A stretch of DNA of 64,000 nucleotides from G965233625 sp965233625. Lineage in GTDB: Bacteria; Planctomycetota; Planctomycetia; Pirellulales; Pirellulaceae. Made by a program: the position numbers and the translations under genes. The stretch is from NCBI GenBank assembly GCA_965233625.1, contig OZ247499.1, forward strand, positions 372,001-436,000. Reading direction: 5' to 3'. How positions within the stretch are numbered: position 1 is the stretch's first letter; the number at the start of each line of letters is the position of its first letter. Below, piece after piece: positions 8,461 to 22,000 of this stretch. The notes beneath the pieces are model-generated. The model was not told where the DNA came from. It saw nothing but the letters and a program-made list of their open reading frames with translations, and did no database searches.

Positions 8461-9795
8461 CTACGGGAAAATTACGAACAACGCGGTGATGGCGCCTGCT
8501 TCGACCAGCGTGGGATACAGTTCAAACGGCACCGTGTATCGCTCGTACGGCGCGCAGCTACCTGGGCGGTAGTGCCCCAGCGTGTAGATATTCTGACATG
8601 GTCCGTCCAACGCCATTTTGTAAGGCAGGATGGCGAAGGTGCTGAAGAACTTCGCGCCGGAGAGGTACGGCTGTAAGAGACGACCATAGGTGTAGCCATG
8701 TCGTTCGAGATTTACATCTTCAAAGTACAGCGGTTTGTGATTGCTGTTGGGCGCGGTCCAGTGAAAACACTGAAGGGCCCAGGGGCGGGTCTCGCCGGGT
8801 AGGTGCATCATCTCGCCCGCAACGGCGAACTTCGGCCCGGCAAAGTCAGTCGGCAGGTCGCCCGCGGCGGGTTTAATTACCGCGCTGACCTGGCCAATTG
8901 GTTTGAAATCGTCGCCAAAAATCGCCACGCCCGTCTGCGGCGGCGCATTGGTCAGCCCCGGCACGCCATATTCCTGCTGTGGGCTAACCACGATGCCTGG
9001 CTGCATCGCAGGTGTGTGCACGATCGGCGCTTGTTCCCGCACTGTTGGATTGACCGGCGCCGGCTGGATAGGCGAGGTGGGAATCTCTTCCGCCGTCTCA
9101 ACGGCGGACGGTTGCTTCAGAATAACAGGCGGCTGTTTCGGGGTTGCAGGCTGAACTTTCGCCGGCTGGGGTTTAGCTGCCTCGGGCGCCGGGGCCGTTT
9201 GCGTTGGTTGCGATGGGACGGCGCCGGGCGATGGCTGAAGTGTGGCGAGTTTGAATGGCCGGTACGGGGCGAGTTTCGCAACACCTTGCTGCAACGCTGG
9301 CCCAGTTGCAGTTCCCGCCGGTTTACGAGCCACCTCGACAACGGGCGCTGGTGTTGCCTTCGGCGGCGTGGCAACGCCCTTTGCAAGCGCCGGCAACGGT
9401 TGTGGTTTGGGGGCTACCGGTGCGGTCTGGGCAAGCGAGGCTGGATGTAGTCGTAGCGAATCTGGTTTCCGTAAGGCTGTGCGGACGGCTCCACCGTCTT
9501 TGCCCCGTTGCGTCTTTTGAACGGAGCCGGCCTGGCGTTCGATCACCACGGCAAACGAGTTCAACGGTTGAGGCGCGGGCGGCTTAGGCGGCTCGACTTG
9601 AATTTCTACGGGCAATTGTCGCGGTGCTGGAGGCAACGGCGCAGGGGCCGCCGGCGCCTTGGCAGGTGCGCGGCGATCAATCAGCGGCGCGGGTGGCTGT
9701 GCGGCGCTGAGGATTCCAGCGGTGCTAGCGATTACGGCAACACCAGCAACTGCGGTGAGGTTACGAATCCAGCGGTCGCTTCTTCGGAGTACCAT
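8461..9795 (-). CDS. secreted proline-rich protein with a conserved C-terminal domain of unknown function
   Basis: 444 residues from the ATG at 9795, chosen because it opens a signal peptide (MVLRRSDRWIRNLTAVAG, then a hydrophobic run ending near STAGILSAAQ) and has AGGAAAGG about 12 bases upstream; the frame stays open to 9921. Roughly the first 270 residues are low-complexity Pro/Ala/Lys/Gln sequence, a likely extended linker that may cross the envelope or peptidoglycan. The last about 170 residues are compact: WALQCFHW, PLYFEDVNLERHG, FFSTFAILPYKMALDGPC and LGHYRPGSCAPYERY. Such a segment with LPYKMALD and LGHYRPGS recurs, as I recall, in planctomycete proteins of unknown function. The gene is divergent from the giant repeat protein (285 bp between starts), so shared regulation is possible. 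No function is assigned. Confidence 0.75.
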   Translation of the reverse strand: MVLRRSDRWIRNLTAVAGVAVIASTAGILSAAQPPAPLIDRRAPAKAPAAPAPLPPAPRQLPVEIQVEPPKPPAPQPLNSFAVVIERQAGSVQKTQRGKDGGAVRTALRKPDSLRLHPASLAQTAPVAPKPQPLPALAKGVATPPKATPAPVVEVARKPAGTATGPALQQGVAKLAPYRPFKLATLQPSPGAVPSQPTQTAPAPEAAKPQPAKVQPATPKQPPVILKQPSAVETAEEIPTSPIQPAPVNPTVREQAPIVHTPAMQPGIVVSPQQEYGVPGLTNAPPQTGVAIFGDDFKPIGQVSAVIKPAAGDLPTDFAGPKFAVAGEMMHLPGETRPWALQCFHWTAPNSNHKPLYFEDVNLERHGYTYGRLLQPYLSGAKFFSTFAILPYKMALDGPCQNIYTLGHYRPGSCAPYERYTVPFELYPTLVEAGAITALFVIFP

Positions 9796-10042
9796 TGCGC
9801 GTGGTAACCTTTCCTGGTGTGCGCGCAGCGGACGCCACGCGAGTCGGATTGCACGGGTTCTAGTAGTTTCGGCGGTTAGCACCCTTGCAATGAGACATTC
9901 CACCCCACCGGCGTATGCCATTAACAGACCAGCCCGGACAACCGTTAAAGTCAGCCCAATTTAAGCCTATTCGAGATAGATGGCTGGCTTGATGTCCATG
10001 CAAGGTGCCTCCCCTACCCGATATGCGCAACAGGCGTTTGAT

Positions 10043-10060
10043 GCGATTCCTTTGAATCGC
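10043..10060 (+). promoter_or_regulatory. small hairpin just upstream of the giant gene
   Basis: Perfect 7-bp stem GCGATTC/GAATCGC with loop CTTT, ending 20 bases before the ATG at 10081. It could affect ribosome access or message stability. No function is shown by the sequence alone. Confidence 0.35.
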
Positions 10061-10080
10061 CATGATGGAATTTCCGCGCG

Positions 10081-13000
10081 ATGCAACTTCCAAACTGGTT
10101 TAAGCAACTGCTCTGGCAAACGGACGATGCGATGTCCGCGCCGGGCCAACGTCGCGCAACGCACAGGCAGCCCCTGCGACTGGCCGTACGTCCGTTTGAA
10201 GAACGCCGCGTGCTCGATGCGTCGTTCGATCTGACGGGCGGCGTCATCACACTTGATGGGTTCACGGACGAGTCGTTAACCGTCGAGCACGATAATTCCG
10301 CGGGCCAATACGTCTTCACGCTCAACGGTGGAAGTACCTGGGTAAATGACCCCGACGCAACGCCCGACAATGTCGCGCGCATCTCGGATACAGGCGTGAC
10401 GAGCATCGTGGTGGACGCGAGCCCCACAGGCATGGACCCCGCGCCCGCAGTTGATGTTGTTCTGTTTGCGCTGGCGGATGATAACGATCTGGAGACACTC
10501 ACCATCGGCGTCTCTGGCGGCGAGGTCGGCAATGTAAACGGCGACCAGATCCGTTTCATCGATACGCTGGAGATCAACGCAACGGGCGATGCAACCTTCA
10601 AAGCAGCCAACAATCTGGGCCTATTAAGAGTCACGGCGGATGTGGCTGAGTTTCATAACGACGCGCCGGTCCTTAACCCCGGCGGTTTCACGCTGGGGGC
10701 GGTTGATGTTAACGAACTTATCATCGCCAACGAAGACACAGATATAAGCAGCAACGGCGAACTGATCCTCGCCGCCAAGGCGGACATAACGTCGGATAGC
10801 GGTGTACTTGCCAATTCAGATATCACCTTCTCTAACGCCAGCTTTGGCGAGCTGACCATTACGACCGACGGCGACATCGATATCACGGAGGCGGACGATA
10901 TCGAACTGACCAAAGTCGTTGCCGGCGGCTCCTTTGACCTCGCGGCCGATGGCAAGGTAACGGTCACAAGCGTCACTGCAAAAACGGTCAACATCTCCAA
11001 GAGCAGTTCCATCACGACCGGTAGTGCAACCACCGACCCCGTTATCTCCGTCAGCGGAGGCAGCGCGTCGATTGCCCTGACAAGCAGCGGCGACGTATCT
11101 GGCAAATCAGATGCCTTGTTTATCAATGCGGGTGGCGGCGACGTCACGCTGACCCGGACAGGCACGGGCGATTTTCTCATCGAACAGACAGGCGCCAGCG
11201 CGCATTCGCTGAGCATTGATGATCAGGGAGCATCAGGCAGCATCACCTACGAAGGTAATGCCAACGTCACGGTTAACGCTTCCAGCTTTGAAGGGACGTT
11301 GGACCTAAGCGGTTCCGCCCTGACCGTGGATGGGGTCGTGCAAGGCGCCGGCGACATTGCGCTTAATTCGACGGGCGATGTGACATTTAACACGGGCGCC
11401 GGGATTGAAGCCGCGAAGGTGACGATCTCCGCAGGCAGTTCCATTGAAGTCGATGATGATGACCTGACGGTGGAACTCGAAGCGTCCACCATCTCGCTGA
11501 CAGCCGCAGCCATCGGATCGGATTCTGACGGAGAGAACCTTAATTTTTCCAATGCCACGAGCCTGACGATTTTTAAGCAGGCCGGCGCCGGCGCGTTTCT
11601 GAAAGAGGCCGGCAAGAGCAGCGAATCAACGCCCGTTGCAACCGTCATTGAAAATAAGAATACGTCCGGAGACATCTCCGTTGAATTTGCGACAGACCTG
11701 GTGCAGGTCGATGCTACCGCCGGAAAGCACGTACTTACCAGCGTCAGCACCACGGGTGCGTTCAGCTACGACGCCGGCGCCAGTGCCATTGCCAGCAGCG
11801 CCGCGAAACTCTCTGCCAGCGAACTGACGCTGACCACCACGGGCGCACTGTCGCTGGGCAGCAGCGGTTCCGCGTTGGAGGTCGATGTAGATGGCGACCT
11901 GAATCTGAACGCTGCGGGCACGACAAGCGGCAACGGTGGTGTCTTTCTCGAATCGGGCAGCAAACTTAACGTAGGCGTCATCAACGTCGGGACCGGTGAT
12001 GCGGAACTCCAAAGCGATGTCGCCATCGCCCTCGATGCCAGCAGCAGTCTCACCGCAAGCAACGTCGTACTAGCCTCGAACAGCACAACCGCCAACGCCG
12101 CCGCCACGCTAAGCACTTCTCAGGTTACACTCCTTGGCGCCACCACCGCGACCAGCATTGGCGTCGGTGACGATGCGTCGCAGACCGCCAGCATCAGCAC
12201 GGCGACACTCGGCGTGCTGGATTCAGTGTCAACACTTGTCATTGGTGATGCTGGTCTGAACGCGGCAGTGGAAATTCACGAAGATGACGGGCTGAAAGTT
12301 AATACAGCCTTCATCGTTCGCGGAAAATCCATCGCGATCAACAGCGACGTTACCACCACTGGTGGTTTCACCATCGAAGGGACTAGCGCTACGACGACGG
12401 TTCTGGCCGATCAGAGCATCACCGAAACCGGCGCCGGCGACATCACGATTAACGATAGCGTGCTCATCAGCAGCGGCGCCACGCTCACGCTGGATACACA
12501 GGCTGGCGCCATTTCGATCACAGGCGATATCCAGGGTGTAGGTGGAACCGCGGATGCCCATCTGGTGGCGAAGTCTGTTTCGGGAGACATCGCTCTTGGG
12601 GATAGTCCAATCAATGACACCATCGAGGGCGCCGGCGGTGTCGGGCAATTTGGTGATGTCACCGCAACCACATCTGGCGAGGTGAAGATCAGCGCCGAAG
12701 TGGATGCCAACTCGCTAAACCTCACTGCCGGGAGCGTCGTTCTGCGGGACGATATCACAACGCTCGGCGTCGTCGAAATCGCTGGCGATGCGTCCATCGA
12801 CAACGATGTGACCATTATTGCCGGTGGCGACATCACGATGGATGCAGTGGCGGGTGATATCGACGCCAAGCATGCCTTCTCTGCTGCTACGGCAACGGGC
12901 GCTCTGGAAATTGGCGAGTTGGGTGGTGGCGGGAAATCGCTGACCACCGTAGCACTCACGGGCGCCACGGTTGAGTTAAGTGGAAACATTACGACGGGCA

Positions 13001-16000
13001 GCACCGTCAGTGTCAGTGGCGCCACAACACTCGGCGTCGACGTCACCGTGACTGCGGACGATAGCAGCGTGCAGTTTAACGGTGCCGTAGATTCGAGCAC
13101 CGGGGCCGAAGCATTGCAAGTCAATGCAGGCAGCGGTGACGTTACGTTCTTAGCCACGGCTGGCGGAACCAAAACCCTTGAGAGCTTCAGCGTGCAGACG
13201 ACGGGTGATGTGTCGCTTGCAGGTGTAAAAACAGGCAGCGGCGACATCGTCATCGGAGCCAGCGGAAGCAAAGCCGGCGCGTTGACCCTATCTGGTGACT
13301 ACGAATCGGGCGGCAAAGCGGAGTTCTTCGCAACATCCGCCGGACTCGTATCGGGCGTGTCTGTGTCGTCCAACAACGATAAAATCACCATCGCAACAGG
13401 ATCCATAACAACTACGCTGAATGCGGGCAACAGCGAGCACGGCTTGACGCTTAACGCTGGCGCCGGCGCGAGTGCACAGGTTGACCTTTCGGGCACAGCC
13501 ATCGGCGCCACGAATAATCACCTAGACCATCTAGTCATCACCGGCCAGTCCGCCACACTGCAGCAGGTGCTGCTTGGCGACGGTCAGTCACGCAGCGGTC
13601 CGGCAGCGGGTACAGCGCTGGAAGTAAATGTCGTGGGGGACCTCACGCTATCGCAGAATATTGACACCACGGGCGACGCGACGGCAGACGGTGGCGCTGT
13701 CGCAATCACAACGGGCGGAATTACTTTGCTGGACGCGACAGGTTCGACCGTGATGACGATCAACACGGCAGCCGTCACGTCCAGTGGCGCGGTTACGCTA
13801 GGCAAGGTTGATTCAACCGCCGCGGGCGCAGATGGATTGCAAATAACCGCCGGTGACGCGGATGTTGCGATCGGCGCCGTGGGAGCCTCGGACGCAGTAG
13901 CGTTGCTTAGCGTGACTGGCGGTACACTTTCGTTTGACGGAAACATAGGCAGCACAGCAACTGCGGGCGTTACCGGGAAAGTTACAGCGACCGCAGCCGA
14001 CAACGTTGACTTCGGCGGAAGCGAGTTCAACGCAAGCGGCGGCTTTGATCTGACAACGGGCGCCGGTGGGCTGTTTAACATTAATGGCGGTGCTACGTCG
14101 TTCGTTTCGGCTGGTGAAAGTATCCTTTTCAATACGGGCGAAATCGTCATAGCCGCAGGCGGCGCTCTAAGCGTAGAGATCTCTGGCGGCGCTGGTGCGG
14201 ACGAAATTGCGATCGCGGCAATCAGTGGACCGTCCACGGCAGATGTCACCTTGAACGCAACGGCGGGCATTGTGTCGCTGGGAACCGTTGGCGCCAGTCT
14301 TTCGCATCTCGACGAACTTGATGTTACCGGTTCGGCAATAACGCTGGCAGGTTCAATCTTCGCCGGTGGAAAAGCCAGCTTCACAGGTGACACCACCGTT
14401 GAGAATTCGCTGAGCATCGAAACATCTTCTGGCCCCATCGCATTCACGGGCGCCAGCGATATTCTCATCGAGAATGGCAGCAAGCTGACGCTGAACAGCG
14501 GCGGCGCCACCACCATCGGCGGCGATGTTACGGCAGAAACGGGTGACGAGGACCTGGCGATTCAATCCGCAGGCAACGTGACCTTGGGCACATCCGCGGC
14601 GACAAACAAACTTGGAACCGCTGTACTTCCGCTTGATGAAATCACGATCTCAACCACCGCCGATGTGACGGTTAACGCCGTCGTTTCCGCGGGTTCGATG
14701 ACGATCACCGGCGATGCAAATGACGTCGCATTCAAAGGCGCCGTAGACCTGGACAGCTTGAATGCAGGCGGTGTAAATGCTCTGGAGATCGAAGCTAAGA
14801 CCGTTGCGTTCGAGGCCGATGTGGATGTGGCTGGGGGCGGCGCGATCTCCGTTGGTGGTGCGGGCGGCGTGGGCAGCGGCGTGACGCTGCAGGGTGATCT
14901 GCTGACCGATGACGGGAAAATAACGATCGGCTTAGATGCAACGCTTGCGGCCGATGTGCTGATCAGCTCGTTCGCTGTTACTGGCGCCGATGTGTCGGTT
15001 CAGGATGTCAATGGCGGCGGACACAGCCTGACCGTGAATGCGGGCGGCAGCGGTGACTTTTCGGCTGCTGATATTGGCTCCGGCGCCGCGGTTGACGGTC
15101 TGGATATTACAAATGCTGCTGGTGTGTCTGTGCAGTCGGTTAATACGGTCAATGGATTGCGTTCGACAAGCGATTCTTTTCAGTCTACTGGCGCGGTGCT
15201 ATCGACCACGCAGGCGATCAACATAACCGCCCGCGGCGATGATGGCGGTGTGTCCATCGACTTGGGCGGCACGGTGGAAGCCAGCGGTCAGGACGTTCTG
15301 CTAACAGCAGCCAACGACATCGTTTTCGGCGATGAAGTGAAGTCCACCGATGGCGACGGCGGCACCCATCCAGAACTTTGCATCACGGGCATCGACAACA
15401 GCACATCCATCCACTTCGGAGACGATACGACCGGCGCAGCGGGTGTGCATATTTCCGTTGCCAGTGTGTCGAATATCGGCGGGGCTGCCGACAGCGAATT
15501 CTCGGGCGGCATCAATTTGGGCGACGGAGGGCAAATTGCCGGCGCAGACATACACCTCGGCGCCAGCGGCGAAATTGGCGTAGATCAGAATCTGACCGTA
15601 GCCTCTGGAGCGGCGGACATCGTTCTTGAGAATACGCTTACTACCGCCGGCCACGATGTCACCTTTGACGGTGAGAATCTCGTCGTTGCCGCCGATGCTG
15701 CGATCGGGAAAAGCACCGACCGCGCGGCGGCGGTTGATCTGAGCGGTGTGCAGACCTCAGCTTCACAAAGTGGCATCGACTTTGCGATTCATGCCAGCGG
15801 CGATATCCATCTAGGTACGTTCTCCGATGCGTCGGGCGCCCAGGAACTGATTGAAACACTGTTAGTCGCCACGCCCCCGGCCGGAGTGAATGTAACTTCT
15901 CTCAGCGGCGATATCGAACTGGCCGAAGGCGGGACGTTCAATGTTACGGGCGATGCGGATATCGTCATTGACCCGGCTGTTGGAACGGACGTTTCGGTGA

Positions 16001-19000
16001 CCGTGGCGGGCGGGACGATTGATTGGGGCGGCTCGGAGATATCCGCAGTTTCCGCCGGAACGAATCTGCTGCTTTCCATCGACAACGCCGGCGCGGCGCC
16101 ACTGGATGCGATCACCTTTGGCAACGTCGGTAACACTGCGGGTAACTTTCTCAATAATCTCACCATTCTTGCCAAAGATGGAGTTTTTGCCGACGCGGGC
16201 GCCATCACTACTGGCAGCAGCATTGTTGTTTCGGGCGATGTCGAAATGACTGGCAAAGTGGCTGTCGGAGCGAGCGGTTTCACCGTGCAGACAAATGGCG
16301 CGGGAGGCTCTGGCGCCATTAACTTCAGCGATGCACAGCTAGATGGCAACGGCGCCGTCGACCTGCAAACGGGGGCGTCGCCCGCGGATGATGTGCTGCT
16401 GGGCGAAGTGGGGGGAACAACGGCGGTCGCGCAGTTAAGCGTCACAACCGCAGGTGAACTCACGCTTGCAGGTGACATAACCACTGCGGCCGGTGACGTG
16501 AATTTTACGAACGCTGGTTCGGTGGTGCTGAATTCCGATGTGAAGATTACCACCGGCAACGGCGCCGTGCTTTTCGACACGGGTGGTGATCTGGATGGCG
16601 GCCACGATCTGGAAATTGCGACGGGTACGGGCAGCGTGCAGCTTGGCAATGTTGGTGCGAATACCGCTCTCAGTTCGATGAATATCGCGGGTAACGAAGT
16701 TACCTTCGGCGGCGCGATGGGGGCCCTCGTATCTGCAGGCGTTACCGGGCTGACGCAGGTCAACGCAACAGGTGCGCTGAAATTTGAAGATACCGTTTAC
16801 CATGCCGGCGGCGGGTTCTCGCTGACCGCAGCGGAACACCAGATTAACGCTTCATCGCAGCAGACAACCTTCACCTCCACAGCTACAAATATTTCATTCC
16901 TGGGCGGAAACATTCAGCTAAGCGAAGATGCCAGCCTGAAGATCAGCACCGCCGGAACTTCCAGCGGCAACGGTGATATCGCGGTGCAGGATGTGGCTGG
17001 CGATGGGAATGGTAGCGGCGATTTATCCTTGGACGCGGGTGACGCAGATCTGTCAGTTGGTTTGATCGGCGACCTGCTGAATAAAGATCGCATCAATGCG
17101 ATCGCACTGGCAGGCGCGACGGTGACGCTGGACGCTCACCTTGTTGCGGCGGATTCAGTCGATGTAGATGCATCGGCCGGGATTGTGCTGACCGAAGACA
17201 CTGAAATATGCACGGTAACGGGTGACGTAACGCTTGCAGGTAATATCACCGGCGACGCGGATGTAAATCGCGAAGACCTGACGGTGATGGCGGGCAATGC
17301 GGTCGTCCTGGGCGAAGACCTACTGACAAGCATTGGAACCGCGATCAGCCCCTTGGGCGCCCTGGATATTCAGGCAACGTCGGATGTAACCATCCAATCG
17401 CCTGTGTTTGCAGAGTCAATCACGATCGCGGGCAACGGTGCGGCGACTGCGGACACGGTGAGTTTCGCGGGTGGCGTGACGCTTAATGGCGTCAATGCGA
17501 TGGGGGATTCGCTTGCGGTGGCGGGCGAGTCGATAAATCTCGGCGATTCTGTTGAAGTCCTTGCCGGAGGCGGTAACATCTTGCTTACAGGCGCTGCCGC
17601 CGTCGCCGGGAACGATGTATCTATCGCTGGTAAACTTGATGTTTCCGCCGTCAGCAACGCGACGATCACCATCGACGCCGCTTTTGATGATGTTTTGCTC
17701 GACGCCTCTGGCGGCGACGCAGGCATGATAACAAACGAGGGAGTCATCTCCATCGCTTCAGCCGTGACGTTGGCGACAGACGTTTTGCTATTGAGTAACA
17801 ACGGCGCCAATGGCGCGAATATCAGCCTGACATCTGTCAGCGGCGATGGGCACACGCTGGCGATCAACGCTGGTGACGGCGACTTGACGGCGACGGGACA
17901 TCTGGGCCAGGTAGGAAGCCAACTCAATGGATTAAGTGTGGCGAGCTCTGATGCCATTTCGCTTCAGAGCGTGAACACAGACAACGGATTAACGGTCAGC
18001 AGCAGCCAGACCTTTACGGCCAGCGGCACGATAAATTCCAGCAACGCTGCCGTGGCGATCCGGGCTGAAAACGGGATTGGCGCCGCGATTACGCTCAACG
18101 CGCTGGAGGCGAATGGGAGTGACGTGCACCTGACATCGGGCGGCGATATCGTCTTCGCCAGTGCCTCCGTCAATTCCGCGGGTGGAGGTTCGCTTACGAT
18201 TGAAGGAACTAGTGCGGGCGTTGGCATTCAGTTTGGTAGCAACGCCGGAGTTGACGGAGTTGTTGACATCAGCCTCGGCAGCATCGCCAATATTGGCACA
18301 GGCTTTACCGGCGGTATTGTCCTGGGGCGAACCGATCAGACCGCGGCGGTTGAACTTGGTCAGAGCGGTGCCGTGGCGGTAACTCAGGGCATCAAGATTC
18401 TGGCCGGTAATCCTCTGGGCGCCGGCGCAGCGGTGACGGTGACGAGCAATGTTACGGCGGATGGCGGTTTTGAAATAGACGGCAGCGGCACCACCACCGT
18501 TTCGGTCGCGGGAAGTATCGCAACAGATAACGCCGCGATAGATATCGACGCCCCGGTCGGCCTCACTGCGGACGGCGTCACGCTGCAATCTGCGGGCGGC
18601 GATATTTCGCTCAATACGGTGGATGCTGACGCCGTTACGCGCAGCCTTACCGTTGATGCGGGCGTTGGCGACATCAGCGTCCAGGCGGTTGGCGCTGGCA
18701 CGGCCGTCACGGGCGGCGTTTCGATGACGGCGGCGACAATAAACGCAGCGTCGATTGATACATCCTCAGCCACGGAAGACACCGGCGGCGCCGTTACGTT
18801 GACGGCGGCAACCATCAACCTGGACGGAGATATTCAGACAGCGGGCAAGCTTGATGGTGGACACGTAAAAGTCGACGGCGCCGCCCATTTGCTGGACAAC
18901 TTTACAGCCAGCACGGGCGCCGGTGGCGGCGACATTCTGTTTACGGGCGATGTAAGTTCGGCTTCAGATTCCGAAACTTTCACCCTGTCAGCAGGTACAG

Positions 19001-22000
19001 GTGATGTTGTCCTAAGCGGTGATGTTTCAACTGGCCAGTTTGCTGTTTCGACCGCCAAAGATGTCTCCTTGCAAAGCGTTAACTCGAACGGCGGGACGCT
19101 GTCTGTTGGCGCCGTGGGCGTTCATGTGAGCGGCGTATTGGACCTGCATGGTGATCTACAAAGCGATGGCGCAGATATCGGGCTGTTTGCACAGTCGGTG
19201 CAATTGCAGGATTCGGTTCTGATCGACTCTACGGGCGCGGGCGTCGATGGAGACATTACGCTGGCAACGGTTATCAATCCCGGGTTAACGCCGGTTGGTG
19301 ACGTAGGTTTGTCACTCGCTGCTGGCGATGGCGAGATTGACCTTGGCGGCGCGACGGTCAACGGACTCGATCATTTCAATCTTTCCGCAACGGTGGCGAC
19401 GCTTAACGATGTGTCGCTTGGTGACGGCAATCAGAATGTTTTGAACCCTGGCGATGCGTTGCATGTTGATGCGGCCACGAGACTGACGCTGGCCGGCGAC
19501 ATTGTGACCAGCGGCGGAGGCGTTGATTTATCGGGTGGCACGGATGGTGTTGTTCTCAACAAGTCCGCCAGCAACCTGGTAAGCATCGCTACATCGGGCG
19601 GTGATATTTCCATTGGCAGCGTTATCGCGACGGCGACGGGTGATACCGATGGCCTGAGTCTGAACGCGGCAACCGGTGATGTAACATTGGCGGACGTTGG
19701 CGTCGGCGGTGCGTTAGATACTTTGGCAATAACTGCGGACGAGACAACGCTCAACGGCGATGTTGGAACGGTTGGCGCCGCGGGCGTAACGGGCTTAGCA
19801 AGCATCAATTCTAGTAGCAGCATCACTTACGGAAGTGGTGTTTACCATGCAACCGGCGGTCTGCAACTTACCGCTGCCGTTCATCACCTCAGCCAGGATA
19901 CGTCGATTCTTTCCGGCGCAGGCGACATCGCCTTGACGGGCAGTATTGAAGACCCAGTGGATAGTGCGGAAAGCAGCTTGACCATCACGGCTACTTCCGG
20001 CGCGGTGACGGTGCAATCAATTGGGCGTGCAGGCAAAGCGGATATCGGCGCCGTGGCTTTGACGGGCGGAACGAGCGTTTCTCTGGGTGGTGATATCTTT
20101 GCCAGTTCGCTGCAAGTCACCGGCAATACAACGCTCACCAGCGACATTCAGGTAAACACGGAATCCCGTGGCGGGGACATTCAATTTTCCGCTGGCATTG
20201 ACGGTGCTCATCAGCTCATGCTCGACGCGGTCGATGGCGACGTGAAGCTTGGCGGCGCGGTGGGCGGCAGCACGCGACTTGGGGCATTGACCGTAGAGAC
20301 CGGGCAGACGCTTCTGCTGGGCGGTGATGTGCTGTTGGATGGCGGCGGTGATATCGACTTTAGTAATGTGAAGCTGCTGGACGTTGACGATGGCCTGACC
20401 GACATTACGTTTGATACCGATGCCGCGCTTGGCGCGACGGACGCGGGCAGCGCATTGCTGTTTGCGGCGGCGGGCGATCCGTTTGTGGAAACGGGGCTGG
20501 CGGTCACGATTGACACGACGGTAGATGGAACGGGCGCCGACGCCGCGATCACGCTGGTTGAAATGGATGTCCGCTCTCTGGCCGTGGCAGCAAGTTCGAT
20601 TGAAGTGCAGCAGACGACCACTCGCGGCGACGGCAGCAGTGGCGGCGATATTCAGCTTACCGCAACGGGAGCAGGTCAGGCAATTGTTTTTCGGGGCGAC
20701 CTGGATACTTCGCAAAGTGTTAGCGGAAAAGCCGGCGCCATTTCGATTCAGGCCGCGAACGGAACGGCGCTGCTGAACGCGGGCGGAGCGGCCGTTAACT
20801 TCATCACGGATGGCGCTGCGGCGGATGCTGATATCAAACTTGATATCGACATCGATAGCCAGGCGAACGAGGCGTTTAGTCTGAATGCAGGCGGCGGCGC
20901 TGTTGACATTAACGGCGTGCTGGGCGCCAGTGGCAAGTTAGGCCTGCTGACGATGACAGGCGGCGATATTCTGCTCGGCGCGGATATTTCTGCGAGCGGG
21001 TTTGCAGCGAGCGGTTCTACTTCGATAGATATCGATGCAGCCGGCGTGAAGCTGGATACGGGCGGTGTTGATTCGTTCTTTCAGTCAAACCAGATCGATA
21101 ACTCAGGCGGCGGGGCGGAGATCCGCGGTGGCGGCGTGTTTGTGTATCGCGGCAATACCGTGAGCGACGCGATAAGCATCGGTGGCGGCGGGAACATCAC
21201 AACCGCTGCCGTGACGGCTATCAATGCGGGTGCGGGAGGCGCCGCGATTTCGACGCTGCAAATTGGTCATGCGGATAATCAGGCCGGGCGTATCGTCGTG
21301 AATGAAGCTGGCACGCTAACGGTGAATGCGGAACTATTGATCGAAGCCGACGACGCCACGGTGGAGATCAACGATGACATTCAGTTGCTGCCCTCCGGCG
21401 CCAGCCTCATCATTAACGCAGCGGCGAACGGCATTGAGATCAACAACAGTGGCGCCGGGATCGCCCTTACGACCAGCGATGGAGAGATCGCTCTGAACGG
21501 TTCCATTCTGGGGAGCGGTAAAGATATCACGCTATCTGCTGGTTCGGCTGATGTCTCGCTGGGGTCGGATGCTTCGTTGCATACGATCGGTGCGTCTGCG
21601 CAACCACTTGGCGATGTTGCGATAACAACCACTGGCGATGTCGCGGTGAACGCCAAGGTGCACGCCGCGTCGGTTTCTGTAGATCAAGCGGGGAGCGTTG
21701 ATTTTGAAAACCAGTTAGTGCTACATGGCGGCACGGTGGGTGGCGACGCCTTGCGGGTGGAAGCGACGACCATCGGGTTCAATGCCGATGCCACGCTGGA
21801 AGTGCGGAGCACTGGCGGGAACGTGTTCCTGGGCGGTAGCGGCGCCGGCAGCAGCTTGACGATTGCAAGTGCATCGCTGCAAGTGGAAGCAACTGGTGCG
21901 ACGGTGGAGTTCGACAACCAGTTTGACCTGGGCGTTAATCTGGCGGCAGACGTTTCCACCACCTCAGGCGCTGTGACGGTCGGCTCTGCGTTGACGATCA

